Assembly: GCA_023053545.1 (NCBI GenBank)
Contig: JAKZAN010000007.1
Span: forward strand, 5,766,001 to 5,830,000
Direction: 5' to 3'
DNA from: Lepidurus packardi
Lineage: Eukaryota > Arthropoda > Branchiopoda > Notostraca > Triopsidae
Length of the DNA: 64,000 nucleotides
In this document: positions 12,990 to 24,389 of the stretch, one piece after another
How the letters are laid out: each line of letters begins with the position of its first letter
Position numbering within the stretch: position 1 is the stretch's first letter
The notes under the pieces: model-generated
Told to the model about the DNA's origin: nothing
Databases searched by the model: none
Seen by the model: only the letters and a program-made list of their open reading frames with translations
Made by a program: the position numbers and the translations under genes

Positions 12990-13327
12990 TGATGTTACTG
13001 TTAAAACGCTGTACTTACGTTTTAGGCTTCTGATGAGCACTAGAAACTACGACAACACAAGAGACTTTGAAGCTCATTCCTCAACTGTATTCTCACTGAC
13101 TCAATTCGTTACACTTGTTACATTCGCACGGACTCAGCTCGTTACACTCTGGTATCACACTGGCCACCCGAATCACTTCCCTGCTGTCCTTTATACCTTC
13201 CGGTAACTGAACAACAGGGTTGTAAAAAGTGATGGCTCTGTTGTCACTAGAAGAAAGGTCTTCTTCTTCCGTCACAACAAAGCCATAAACACTAAAGCGT
13301 TTCTAGGTCGCTTAAAGTGTCATTACA
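12990..13327 (-). repeat. LTR, upstream copy (338 bp)
   Basis: This is the upstream LTR in element orientation, the partner of 11341-11711. It carries one fewer copy of the internal 33-bp repeat, which accounts exactly for the 33-bp length difference between the two LTRs. Confidence 0.85.
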
Positions 13328-13657
13328 AAAGCCCGTATCCGTTCTCAGCGAGAAAATCTGTGCTTCCGTGAATGTCAATTACCGAAGCTATATTTGATCG
13401 TCGTCCATTGGAAAAGGAATTTGAAACTCCTTTTGAATGTTTTGAATTGTAACTTTTGAACTACCTTTTGAATTGTAACTTTGATTCCCGTACGAAACTG
13501 CGTCTTTTCACTGCATTTGAAAAGCTGGCATGATGTTCTAAACGAATTTCGATGGACTAATCCGACTGCGTAATTCACTGTTCATATTCTAGTCGTACTC
13601 ACACAACAAGAATAATGTTTTGAGTGCTATATAACTTCGCGAACCCGAAATATCACC

Positions 13658-14104
13658 ATGTTTTCGGAAAATACACCTAGTTCTCGCTCAAAAAGCGAAG
13701 CAGAGAGGCAAACTATTATCAAAAGACCTTCAGACTTGAACAGTGAATACAACAACCCATGCTTGAGAGTAAGGTCAAGTTATCCTTTAGTTTTATTCGG
13801 TCTATGTAAGGTCTTTTTCTTCTAGGAACATCAGATGTCCGGCAAATGCCTTTCCGATAATAATTTTGATCGCGAAAAATGTAATGCGCATTTTGTGAAT
13901 TACAACACCTGCAAGGACTTTTGGGTAATTAGTCCCGATATTTTCAAGTCATCATGTATGGTTCTTAAAACATTTCGTTTTTGCTAATTTTAGGGTAAAA
14001 TTCGAGCCGACCGACGTGCCAAAGGCATCAAACCTGCTCTTCCCTTGCCTGAAGACAGGGAAGCTATTAAGAGGGAACATATGGAGAAATTGCGCAAGAA
14101 ATAA
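13658..14104 (+). CDS. CHCHD7: CHCHD7/COX23-like twin CX9C protein
   Basis: Three exons: 13658-13768, 13826-13924, 13994-14104, all phase 0; 106 aa. It contains two CX9C motifs: NPCLREHQMSGKC and, after NNFDREKC, CNAHFVNYNTC. The following segment FWGKIRADRRAKGIKPALP matches the CHCHD7/COX23 family closely. Such proteins are imported into the mitochondrial intermembrane space by the MIA40 disulfide relay, and yeast Cox23 supports cytochrome c oxidase assembly. The N-terminal 35 residues are polar and not conserved. The start codon has a good context (caccATGtt). The gene ends 250 bp from the convergent DCC1 gene. Each exon is too short to stand out as an open frame. Confidence 0.85.
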
Positions 14105-14351
14105 AAGTGTCAATAGGATAAATTATTAGCGTTTACTTTGTGCGCCTTTCTCTGAAAGCAGTCAATGTGAATAGTAACCAAATACAATATTTTGTACATA
14201 ACTTTTAACCGTGTTTAGCGCTAAAAAATTTTACACCATTTTCAGTGGAAGCGCGGGCATACTTAGTCAAAATGGCCTTAACGTCTTGCGTCGCTGTAGC
14301 TAACGGCCTACAAATATAATATTTAGCAAAATTTCTTAACTAACTTGTAGT

Positions 14352-15663
14352 TTACTGAATATACGGCGTAAGATCTTTGAGGCTCCATTTCTTACGAGTT
14401 AGAAACAAGAATGCAAGCCTCTCACTAATATCTTCAGGTAAATTATATTCCGGGAAGAATTTTATGAACGAGCCAATAGCGGCTGGTTCAATTAACGCCA
14501 AACCGGCAAGCTGATCAAGTCGAGTCTGTAAACCTTCAATGCAAGTTAGCTTATGTTAATAAACGGTTTCCAATACCAATACCTGCTGGAACCGCTGTTT
14601 GCCACACAGTGCAGAATTCCGACAACGCAAAACGTGAAGTCGATATAAGTAAGCCTTCAGCAAAGAGTTGACAAACCTCCCCTTCCTTGAGTACTAACAT
14701 GTCTTCTTCTTCGTGAAAGTATATTTTGAAGAAATGTTCCACGACTTCCCTTCGTTCTTCCTCGACAAGTTTTTCAAGTAGACTAGTACGCTGTACACTG
14801 TTCAACGAATTGGCACTTTCCATGAAGGTCATGGTCTGTCCAATGAGTTTCAATTTCAGTTCCAAGCTGAAGAGACGATAGTGTCCTATAACAAATGACG
14901 GTTCTCAGTGAATTCTCAATTTTTTCAAGTTACAACCTCGAATTTTGAGCGCTTGCAGGGAAGTTAAAGCGTCCAAAATCTGGCTGTCACTACACTGCAC
15001 TGCTTCACTTAAAGCGGCAAAAGTAAGGTTCAACTGCTCGTCCAAAGATTCAAAGGCTTTTCCTTTGTAAGGATGCTCCGAAAGTAATGTACGTAGGCGT
15101 CTAAGACGCGGGAGCGTAGGACGCAACTCGTAGTATGTATGGTATACTCCTAAAATCTTCAAGCTACGCTTATATAACATATCTAAACACTTCCTTTCTT
15201 ACATTGAGTTGTTTCACCGTTCTGGTTTCATCCTCGTTAAGTGTGGGAGCGGTACTGGGAGAAGGTAGCACCAGCAGAGAATTGGAAGTTCCTGCCTCCT
15301 TAATTTCAAAAGTCTGGTCATACGTGCAAACTACGGCATCATCGGACTCGAACCCTTTAATAACCAAGCTAGAACGTACAACATTCCATATTAATTTATT
15401 TCATTTTTTCATTAGAGGTATACCTTTCCCCCTGCTCAAGAGAAGCAAGTATTTCTTTACTAACTTCCATGAGTTTAACATCTTTATCAATCAAAGTGTG
15501 CGAGAAAAATAACGCAGTGGATTCGGACTTGAGATCAGCTTCGTCAAGTTTTGCATGGGTTATAACAAATCTGACGTCTTCAACTGAGCGAACAAGTTTC
15601 CTGTGTCAAAGCTATTTATAAAAAGCTGTACGACAATATATTATACCTTTCACTGGAGTTCAT
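14352..15663 (-). CDS. DSCC1: Sister chromatid cohesion protein DCC1
   Basis: Exons run 15663-15647, 15600-15424, 15368 to about 15200, about 15185-14937, 14885-14583, 14533-14352. The product resembles human DSCC1 throughout: SLVIKGFESDDAVVCTYDQT, a YYELRPTLPRLRRLRTLL helix, ALKIRG, EFCTVWQTAVPAG, and a C-terminal LTRKKWSLKDLTPYIQ winged-helix-like end. DCC1 pairs with CTF8 and CTF18 in the alternative RFC clamp loader, which loads PCNA and supports cohesion and replication checkpoints. The junction between exons 3 and 4 is not settled: donors at about 15250, 15219 and 15204 are possible, with acceptors near 15183 or 15170. The remaining splices agree in phase. The first exon is only 17 bp. 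Confidence 0.85.
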
Positions 15664-16524
15664 TTTTTCCGTAATTATATGACACTGGCTGAAGCTGTGA
15701 TTATAATTAAAAATGTATTAAGAAGAAGCCTACAACTTCTCTGCTAATGAGAGACGTTCGCGCCATCCATGTATCGAACTTTACAACATTGCCGTGACTT
15801 ATTCGAAATATTAATTATCTTAAGATAGATACAAATTTAGTAAATAACAGTTTTATAATAAAGAATTGTATATCTTACATTATTTTTACATTTTTGGTAG
15901 CTAAATTACATATCTCCACTTTATTAAAGCTTATAATGAATTGTACAAGCGAGATGTAAATTTATTTGATTATTGACATCGCAACCTTGCAAAGAAGCCA
16001 TCTTGAACTTGAGGTTGCAAGAGTTATCAGTGTTTGTTTCTATCCTTGCCAAATTTACGCAGTTTTAAAGGTAATGTGTTAGAAGCTTTATTCAGTCTAT
16101 TAACCTCTATATCACTTATAAATTTTAAATACATACATTTGCTGTGGAATAGTGTATGTAAAGTTCAAATAAAATGAGCCTAGTTGGACGGAGTTTTGGC
16201 TTGGAAAGACAAAATCCACCTTCTGTTTGATTAAATGGCGGGAAGTTTTATTTTTAGGTTATTTATTTTATCCCATTAAGTATATAGTGGTTGTGATTAG
16301 TCCTACTGTTGTCTCTGCTGAGAATGATATTTGTTACATGTTAGCATTCTTGGCTTGCTTTCTCAAGCTCAAGTCATATCGCTTTCGTTATGGAATTTAA
16401 AAGCATCATGATACAAATGTATATAAATGGGTCGTGGGATAGTAGACTGACGTGTCCTGTATTTCTAGGTAAATTCCGTCTAGTTTTTGCGGCAAGGATT
16501 TCACTCCTACAGTCATAATTTGAA
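15664..16524. other. Shared upstream region of DCC1 and the zinc-finger gene
   Basis: The two flanking genes point away from each other, so this 860-bp AT-rich stretch should carry both promoters. I see no open frame of note, no RNA gene and no clear TATA arrangement that I could assign to either gene. Confidence 0.45.
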
Positions 16525-18810
16525 ATGGAAAGTCGCCGGGGAAGGGGCCGAGGTGGCATATTACGTGAGGATCCAAATGACAGTCCAATCATCAAGCGCC
16601 GAATTGTAAGTAAATTAAATTATGATTACAAATACTACGTTCCCATGAAGCAATATTCAGCAAACGAAGATGAAACCTGGTCGCCCTACAATGCCAACAA
16701 GAAACGGAAAGTCGCTCCAGCCTCCGCCTCTCGCATCAGACAGAACCACGTCAACGTTGGAGCTAGTACCAGTACCAGCCAGACCATCTATGTTGACGAA
16801 ATCCCCTTCATCTTGACGGAAACAATTGAGGATATGTCAATGGGCGAGCCAAACAATCCCAACTTTGATGAAATTATAGTCTTACCCACACCGAAAAGAG
16901 GCCGAGGCCGACCTCCACGGAGTAGAGCACGAGGTTGGGGTTTGGGTGCTGGGCGTGGTGCTGTGCTTCCTAAACAGATACCTGCTCATCTAGCGGCCGT
17001 CTCAGATGCTTTGGAAGAAGCTGTGCAGGCCATCAAAAGTGATGATGAGAGTATGAGAGCCGTTGAAACTACGGAAGAAGATAAAGCGCCTTCTCCAGTA
17101 GATATCCAAATTCTAGAAGGTAGCGAGTTTCACATCCCTGAAAATTCCATAATTTCGACCATTACCACAAATTCGATTCTCGCTTCAAACGCTCTGAAGA
17201 GCGAAGACGCAACTTCGAACGCTAATGAAGAACTAGTCTGGCATTTCGAAGTCACGACTGAGCCTGTTTCTGAAGTTGCTCAAGATGATTCGCAAACCGG
17301 CAATGGCAGCGATGAAACCATCTCTGCCCATGGTGACACCGATGTCGAAACGGAGGAGCAATTGGCGAGCAATATCACCGTCAAATGCCCAACTTGCAAT
17401 CGCTATTTCAAGGCTTCCTATTTCAAGCAACATCTCAAAACCCATCCGGAAAAGACTTTCAAATGCCATTTATGCACAACGGGCAGCACTGTTTTCCTCC
17501 AGCGAAGCGAATTAAGTGATCATTGGAAGCTCGAGCATGGCTATGAAGATCCTCTACCTTTCCGCTGTCCGCGTTGTGAGGAACGTTTTGCCGATTACGT
17601 CACCATGAACGAGCACCTCGAAAAGCACGATAAACGAGTTTTCCATACGTGTGACGTCTGCGGCTTCAAATTTGGCAAGAAAGAGTATTGGGAAAACCAC
17701 GTACGCTACATCCATCCTGTCCCAGGCCTAAGTCTTCCAACGCCTCCCAAACCTGCTACCAGTAAAGGCTCCAAACCTCCTATATTGAAAAGCACCAACC
17801 GCCGTAATGCCGGCAACAAAAAGTTAAACAACATTAGCAAAGTTTTCGACTTTGTAAGTTTTGGCTTCGACAAGGAAAACTCGCCTGAACCCGAGCCAGA
17901 GCCTATCACCTGGGATCCCTATATCAACCGTAACTTGATCTTGCATTTCAGACCCGCTATTGAGCGTTATAATCGTAACGGCAAACTCCAACGGCCCGTT
18001 CCGGACACCATAGTAGAAATTCGTGCCTTAGATCGCCGTGATGACGAGGGCTTCACATTATCTGCGGACGAAACCCATCCTCAATCCATAGCGAACTCAA
18101 CCGACACCAAAGAGGGTGATGCAAGTGGCACAGATTTACCCTTAGATTCTAAAACTGGAGTCAAAACTGAAGAATGCACTCCGTCGTTCGTCCTAGACGA
18201 CCAATCAGGCGCATTGTCACTAGCATCGGGAGAATTCTTAGGATTCCCCGAAGATATTTACAAATTGGAACCCGAGGAAGAAGAAGCCGCCTTGGCCCTA
18301 GCCGCTAAAGAGGAGGAAGAAGAAGAGGAAGCTGCCTTGGCTGCTCAAGCTGCGACAGTGACTACTACTTCAAGGACGATTACCATAGGAGGACCAAATA
18401 ACCTTGATGGTTTCGCTGAAGACGAAGAAACGGATGGGGTGGCGACGATTCTGCTCAAGCCTGATGACCACGGGGAAGATGGAGGGGGTATTGTTATGGA
18501 CGATGACGGTGCTCCTCAAGCCTTTTTGGATTCGGGAGGCCAAGTGTTTTTCCTAAACCCAGATGGGACGGCTGTCTTAGCGCCAGCGTGTGGCCAGTTG
18601 GTTCGGACAGCAGACGGACAATTAATCATCATTCAAACTACAGAAGACGGTACGACACAAATGATTTACACAGACGATACCGCCTTGGAAGAGAATGGTA
18701 TTATGGTGAAAGACGAACCGGAAGTGGCGGACTCGCAAGACGCAGTGCAAACTTTGATCGATGCGGTTCAAGAACTGGTCGATGCTGATAAAACACAACA
18801 CGCCAGTTAG
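16525..18810 (+). CDS. C2H2 zinc-finger protein with AT-hook-like motif
   Basis: A single open frame of 761 aa without introns, unlike nearly every neighbour. The N-terminus has RGRGRGG and a nuclear-signal-like NKKRKV; an AT-hook-like KRGRGRPPRSRARG sits near residue 126. Four C2H2 fingers span about residues 287-396: CPTC...H, CHLC...H, CPRC...H and CDVC...H. The second finger has an insertion, and linkers between fingers are not the classic TGEKP. The C-terminal half is strongly acidic, with a run of Glu and Ala near residue 595. It also carries VKTE and VKDE sumoylation-type sites and an odd glycine/valine/isoleucine segment with DGQLIIIQTTEDGT. This suggests a nuclear DNA-binding regulator. 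I do not recognise an orthologue. Lack of introns could mean an old retrocopy or a lineage-specific gene. Confidence 0.85.
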   Translation: MESRRGRGRGGILREDPNDSPIIKRRIVSKLNYDYKYYVPMKQYSANEDETWSPYNANKKRKVAPASASRIRQNHVNVGASTSTSQTIYVDEIPFILTETIEDMSMGEPNNPNFDEIIVLPTPKRGRGRPPRSRARGWGLGAGRGAVLPKQIPAHLAAVSDALEEAVQAIKSDDESMRAVETTEEDKAPSPVDIQILEGSEFHIPENSIISTITTNSILASNALKSEDATSNANEELVWHFEVTTEPVSEVAQDDSQTGNGSDETISAHGDTDVETEEQLASNITVKCPTCNRYFKASYFKQHLKTHPEKTFKCHLCTTGSTVFLQRSELSDHWKLEHGYEDPLPFRCPRCEERFADYVTMNEHLEKHDKRVFHTCDVCGFKFGKKEYWENHVRYIHPVPGLSLPTPPKPATSKGSKPPILKSTNRRNAGNKKLNNISKVFDFVSFGFDKENSPEPEPEPITWDPYINRNLILHFRPAIERYNRNGKLQRPVPDTIVEIRALDRRDDEGFTLSADETHPQSIANSTDTKEGDASGTDLPLDSKTGVKTEECTPSFVLDDQSGALSLASGEFLGFPEDIYKLEPEEEEAALALAAKEEEEEEEAALAAQAATVTTTSRTITIGGPNNLDGFAEDEETDGVATILLKPDDHGEDGGGIVMDDDGAPQAFLDSGGQVFFLNPDGTAVLAPACGQLVRTADGQLIIIQTTEDGTTQMIYTDDTALEENGIMVKDEPEVADSQDAVQTLIDAVQELVDADKTQHAS

Positions 18811-19117
18811 GTTGCCCACTTTTTAGTCTCAAGACATTTTTTTCTTTTTTTAGTTTGATTGCCAAAGTTTTTGAGTTGGTTTTTGAAATATCGTGTACGG
18901 GAAGGAAAGAAATGAAAAGCTTTCGTGTAAGTCGATAAAACTTGTAATATGGAAGATCGGTCTAAAAAGTTACCAAATACTGCTTTTCTATGCAATAAGG
19001 TCAATCAAAAAATTTGCACTGGGATATAAATAGCTTTGCATAATTGCGTTTGCTTTGGGTTTTGCATGATTTGGTTGTTTCGGTTTTTCTCCAGTTGTTC
19101 CAGCAGCGTAGGAACAG
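18811..19117. other. Convergent 3' region
   Basis: This 307-bp AT-rich gap lies between the convergent ends of the zinc-finger gene and the GH31 gene. It probably holds both 3' untranslated regions. No other feature is seen. Confidence 0.5.
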
Positions 19118-22100
19118 CTAGAGGCGAGTTCCTGCAGGCATTCGCACGAAGTAAGCGACTTCTTCTAAATTAACTTTGTGGTTGTGGATCCAGCGACCTC
19201 CTTTCCGTAAACTGCCATCGATACCGTCCTTCCAGACTCCTTTAGGCAAGTAGATTTCGCGTTCGGTCGCGTTGGCGTGGACGATAGGTGCGACCAAAAT
19301 TTCGTCCCCGACGCAGAATTCGTCGTCGAGCGTCAAAGCATTGCGATCGGTAGGATCCAACATCCATAACGGACGGATGATGGGTAAACCGCTCAGAACG
19401 GATGCCTCGCCCACGTGTTTCAAGATTGGGTAGATGAGATCTTTGCGCAATCGTGCAAGTTTGGCAGCAATTTGTTCTACCTAGAGAATATTGTAAATAC
19501 ATTTTGCTTTTTAATGAATGATTTTGATGGGTGCAGTACGTACTTCGTCGTCGTAGTCAGTCGGCAGTGTAGTGAATTGAAGAACTGTTAGGAACGTATT
19601 AAGTTGGAGCCAACGGATATAGAGTTCTCTGGGAGGTAGAGAAGTTAACGCGTCGTCTGAAAACGAAGTTGTCGATCCACCAACTGGAGGCGGTAATATA
19701 AACGGGTATCCGATAACACCCAACGTTAGTACGAACGGGATCAAGTTTTGGATGCCTGTCCATGAGATTGGCAACGGCGGGACGCTCACGAAAGTAGGTA
19801 ATTGAGGCATAGAAGTTGCGCTATTGAGACCAATGACAGTTACCGATTTGCGGATAGCATTGATAAGTAGCTGACTATAGAGACTGGGGTCATGCAACGG
19901 TTGCCATGCCTATACTATAACACTTCAATAATCATTCTGTTAGTGTAAACTTTTACCTGAAAGTAATGGGGTAGGTCATAGGAAGTACCGGAATCCAAAT
20001 AGAATGCCTTGAGCTCGTGTTGCGTAGCTAGCAGACGTAGCTTGTTGCTGAACCATTCCAAACCAACCGGGGAAGTTACGTCCAGCATGGCCATACTGTA
20101 CTCATGCCCGTAACTCGTTAAGGAGGGCGTGGATGGATTGCCTGGTTGAGCTAGCCATAGTGGCTGTTTTTCCCGAAATTCTTCGCCTAAGCCTTCACCG
20201 TAGTTATCGGTAGATGTGCTAAAGAACGGTCTAACTGCAACGGCTACTTTGAAACCTTTCCGGCTAATGATTTCGATAGATTCGTTCAGGTTTTGAAATC
20301 GCTTTTCATCGAACTTCAGGTCACCTGATTCTGCTTCCCAGGGTGTGTTTATCAACAAGTAGCCAGGGGAAGTCCACTCAATAGCCATGATACCGTTAGT
20401 GTAATTCATTAAAGATTCCACTGCATTGGTATCGTTAAGGGGTGCTTGAAAAATCCAGACTGGATCTTCTAACAATTCTCGAATTACCTTTTAGTAAAAC
20501 TTTAATTAGTCAACTTTCAAAGATTTAGAAAAAGAAAAGCTGTATACCTCCATTTCTTGCTTGCGAATACCATCCCACATACTTTTGTCAGCCAAGGCAA
20601 CCGCCAATGTGGCCATGTCAGATGCAGTACAAACTGTGTAATTAAGAATTGCGGATTGTTGAGGCACTCTCGCATCTCTGAAAGGATAGTCTAGTCCTGG
20701 CCGAGCTTGTAAACATAGTTGCTGGCTTTGATTGACATTTATGGAGATCCATAAAGGGACGTTCTCGTCTATCGAAATTGCTGCGCCTCGTGCGTTAATG
20801 AAGTAGCGCTTTAGAAGCGCGTTCCAAGTGCCGTTTATGCCAGTACTGGTTACAAAAGGGGACATGGGAACTGACGTGCGGTTTACTGGCCAACTCATCC
20901 CATTCGTGCCGAAGATGCCGCCTCCAAACCAAGGCGTGGTAGACATGTCAAAACAATCCGTCGGATATATATCGGGATTTAGGCTTTGCCAAGTAATGCG
21001 GTAGCAACGAGCGTGATCGTTATTGTGCTCAAAAGAGAGGGAGAGGCGAGCTCGTTTCATCCATTCTAAGCACAACACGGAATGATCTGGGGTGTCTTTC
21101 TTCAAACACGAGAAACTGGGTTCGCTAAATGGGAAACTGACTCCCAAAGTGGCTCTGGTCTTTTCATTACCGATTTCGTCGAAAATCCGCATGAGCCTTT
21201 CTTCTGGTATAAACCGTATCCTTTCCATATACGCTTTCTGTGATTATTTTTGTAAGTAATTAATCCTTCAAGGGGAATTATCGTTAGTTCTCACTTGCGA
21301 CAGCTTTTGGTGGTAAAACACATAGGAAAACCCTATTAAGAACACAATGGTGAGAAATAAAAAAGCAACGAAAGCCTTTAGTTTATATTCTCGGGGCGGA
21401 GGCTTCAACATTTGAGGGGCTGACTGTGGATAAAAGGGTCGTGGACTTAATTGTTTCTTCTTTAATTATAAAAACAAATATGTCGAGGTTAAGAAATAAA
21501 AACGGGCTTACAATTTTTTGTCGCAGTAAAAGACCCAAGCTACTTATACTGGAACCCCGCGAAGCCGTCGATCCGGATGGGGAAGGGGTGCGTGATCGAG
21601 GTAATGGTGAATCGCCCCAAGTTAATGAAGTCGGTCTTGAATGATGATAGTTGTTGTGATGGACAAGACTGTCCTTTTCTCCGCTTTTTAAAGCATCCGA
21701 ATCTGGCAAAACTAAGCAAGGCTTTTTCCTTAGAGGTGTTCTAAAAGTAAAAACGAAGGTTCACATTAGCATTCAAACGGCCTCTTTGGAATGCCATTTC
21801 AAGAAAAGGTTGTAGAGGACAGCAATTGTTAGGTACAGGCGGCGACACGGTTTGCCAAGGGGTTCATTTTTCGTTTACACTTTGGCGAACCATTGAATCC
21901 CGTGCTGAATTTCTCCGTAAAGCTGAATTATTAATAGAACTCCTTAACTCTGAATTATTAATAGAATGCCTTCAATGTTTCTATACTGTAATGCGTGTAT
22001 AGTATGGTGCTTGAAAAATTATGGAATTAGACACAATCCAATGGCCCTAAATGCTTCCCAGGGGACTAATTAAATTCTTAACAGCCCCAAGCTGTGAGAA

Positions 22101-22442
22101 GAGTCGACAACTAGCAAGACTTGGACCGTTGAGGTGCCTTTGGTTTTCTATATGGGCCTTAATTTTTCTAGCACCATTACCAAAAGGAGTCATTTACCGT
22201 GAATGAATGTTAAGGGTAGCATCTCCGTCCGAATCTTCCGCAAAGGAAATGTTTTTGTGTTTGTCTGGTGGAGTGACAATACGACGTGTCTGAAACGAAA
22301 AAATGGGAAATTTGAATACAATCCTGTTATGAAAACAACCAAAAAAGTCCATAGGAAAGTAAAGAGGAAAAACCTCTTCATCTTTTTTGTTAGTAACAAA
22401 GGCTGCTACACGCTGCCTGTGGGTTATAGCGTGAGTTTGCAT
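19118..22442 (-). CDS. MYORG: Membrane-anchored GH31 glycosidase, MYORG-like
   Basis: Exons: 22289-22198 (or extending in frame to an ATG at 22442), 21740-21512, 21423-21295, 21237-20548, 20487-19957, 19909-19544, 19480-19118, all in phase; about 800-850 aa. The N-terminal cytosolic tail is Ser/Pro-rich. A single hydrophobic segment (FVAFLFLTIVFLIGFSYVF, exon 21423-21295) gives type II topology. The lumenal part is a glycoside hydrolase 31 domain: PWFGGG, the catalytic-region FYLDSGTSYDLP, LTLGVIGYPF, and RELYIRWLQLNTF. These match MYORG, an ER/Golgi alpha-galactosidase, better than lysosomal alpha-glucosidases. The first exon is the weakest part: a strong acceptor (tcgtttcag) precedes 22289, so the ATG at 22442 may be intronic. 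Confidence 0.85.
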
Positions 22443-23239
22443 GGGATCTTCGTTAAATGAGTACTTCACGGACAAAAATTTCACGAAGCATTTCTAGACT
22501 TAAAAGCACAGACAATATTCTGATAAGGAGATAAGAACTTTCTGTTAAAGCGGGACGCTTCTCCCTAGAATTTCAGTAGATACTTGATAACGAGGCTAGA
22601 TTTTCTTATCAGTTGCTTCCAATTTAGCGTTTAGAAATGATAGACAAATTTCATTTGATATGTACAAACCACTACGTTTTAGCGCAACCTGTAAAAAGTC
22701 ACCTGTGTGGACCCCAACTTTTCCCAAACTGGTTGGTATAGACACTGTAAAGTGACAATTTGGGATCATTTCGAGACCACTAATGACGTGACGGCGCTTT
22801 AATGAAACCCATTAAGCGGAAAATTTTGTGACGAAGTAGAAACTTCCTTTTTAACGGAGAAACACATAAAGCTCGTTAGTAAAACTTTTTCTGAGGTGTA
22901 CCTCGTTTTCCGTTTCGGAAGTGGTAACTAATAAGGAAGTAGCCATTTGGATCCGTAAGTGTAACTGGGACGTCACACATTCAAAAACGAGTTGTCGTCC
23001 GCGACTGACGTTTCCTTAGCTAACCAAAGCAAGCGTACCTATGAAATGCTATAGCGTTGCTCTGTCTGTGTATATTATTATTTAATCATATCGTATGACG
23101 TATCGGACTTGACTGGCAGCAGAAAGGGGCCCGTTCAAATTTTGTATACTTGCACGAGTTTCCATTGTCTAATCCTTGGTGTCAAAAATGACGTCGGCAC
23201 GTCACACTTGACGACGCCGTGAAATTGTATGTATAGTTG
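22443..23239. other. Intergenic stretch, no gene seen
   Basis: About 800 bp upstream of the MYORG-like gene. Open frames are short and lack domains. It probably includes that gene's promoter and possibly an undetected first exon. Confidence 0.45.
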
Positions 23240-23739
23240 CTAACTGATAGAAGGTTGATTTACTTTCGTTGTGGAAACGGGGGTCTGCTGCAATTCCTTG
23301 ACACTCGATGGTAATAGTTTTCCCGCATTGGAAACAATTTTAGCGCCATTTTCAACCCAAGAAGAACGACGTTTCCACACCACGAGATCTGGACTAATTG
23401 AAGCAGGATTGACATTTGTTTCGGACATTTCCACGATCGAACTACCATCGTCCTTGGTTAAACTAGTCATCACCGGTAAAGGCACAGCAACTGTTTTAAG
23501 TTTCGTTTTCAGTGTCTCAAGAGACTAGATTACGGGATACCCCCGAGAAAACCGGTCCTCAACCTCTTGCAGACTTTTCGTCTTCTTGCAACCTGACGAA
23601 GGATGCCCAGGGACCTGGGAACACTGGAAGCTTTCAAGCTCAAGCTTATTCTTATCCCACCTGTTGAAGTGAATAGAAAACAGTGAAAGTATCGCAAGCG
23701 AAGCCAAATTCCAACGACAATATAATGCGGGCGAAACAT
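23240..23739 (-). CDS. Unrecognised two-exon small protein (tentative)
   Basis: Two open segments, 23739-23541 and 23490-23240, join through a canonical 50-bp intron (gtatcc...aaaacag) and keep frame, giving 149 aa. It starts MFRPHYIVVGIWLRLRY, a hydrophobic then basic stretch. A run of Arg/Lys (RQVARRRKVCKRLR) follows, then a polar tail containing PDLVVWKRRSSWVENGAK. I do not recognise a family. Support is only the open frame, the phase-matched splice and an ATG start. It could be a chance model or part of a larger gene. Confidence 0.3.
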
Positions 23740-24389
23740 TTAGGTCATTCGCTATCTCTAGTTTATTTGGTAATCGCTATACGGTACTAGGCATTGCTTT
23801 CCTGTCAGATGTCCATTACGTTTCTAAACGAGAAGTTCTGTCTTGTTCGCTGCCTTAGGTGTGTAAAAAAAAAAAATCTCATTTTCTTTAACTTAAGAAC
23901 AGTATTCATACCACACAATATAGGAAATATTCATATTAAGTGTTTTAATACTATGAAAGAGTATGACTTTTCGAAAGAACGACAGTCTAAAACGAGAAAA
24001 CATCAATAGATGTAGTTTGCCCTAAAATTCGATTCAAGGACGTTTCGACAACCGATCTCCATATTTTAGGGGCTTTTCTCTGGCGAGACATTTCAAATGG
24101 AAGAATTGTTATTTTCTATGAATATAAATAAATGTATTCTGCTTAGTGTCGATGTTTTATGATGTAATGGTATATAGTTCTTTTGTCAGAGATGAATGAT
24201 TACATAATAGTCCAGCGAATCAGAGTTACGTAATTTGTGGGCCTTCCTGATAAGTGCTGCCATCTAGTAGTTCACAACATGCATTACAATTAAGAGCATT
24301 GAAAGTCACACTGTCTTTAGTGCTGGATTGTTTTGGTCGAGATAGCCAAGCTATCGCATTTAGTAAAAGTTAAAGTGTCACACACTGGA
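23740..24389. other. Intergenic stretch upstream of LYRM4
   Basis: No coding potential is convincing on either strand. The flanking small gene and LYRM4 are divergent, so promoters may lie here. Confidence 0.45.

Larger units (their letters stand above)
11341..13327 (-). mobile_element. Internally deleted Gypsy-type LTR retrotransposon
   Basis: Two near-identical direct repeats flank about 1.28 kb. Read on the minus strand each LTR begins TGTAATGACA and ends CATCA, the TG...CA form. Next to the upstream LTR (12990-13327) lies a primer-binding-site-like stretch, TTGGTGGCAGCGG (12987-12975). Next to the downstream LTR (11341-11711) lies a purine tract (11727-11712, GGAAGAGGGGGAGTAA). The internal part keeps only the C-terminal part of integrase. 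Gag, protease, reverse transcriptase and RNase H are absent, and the integrase remnant begins almost directly after the primer site. The copy is non-autonomous. I could not find a clean target-site duplication: the left flank reads aagtt and the right flank aaagc. Confidence 0.85.

Noticed and set aside
15170..15250. Apparent 34-bp intron in DCC1
   Set aside because: Earlier donors give 49-bp or roughly 70-bp introns with matching phase. The exact junction stays open, but a tiny intron is not required.
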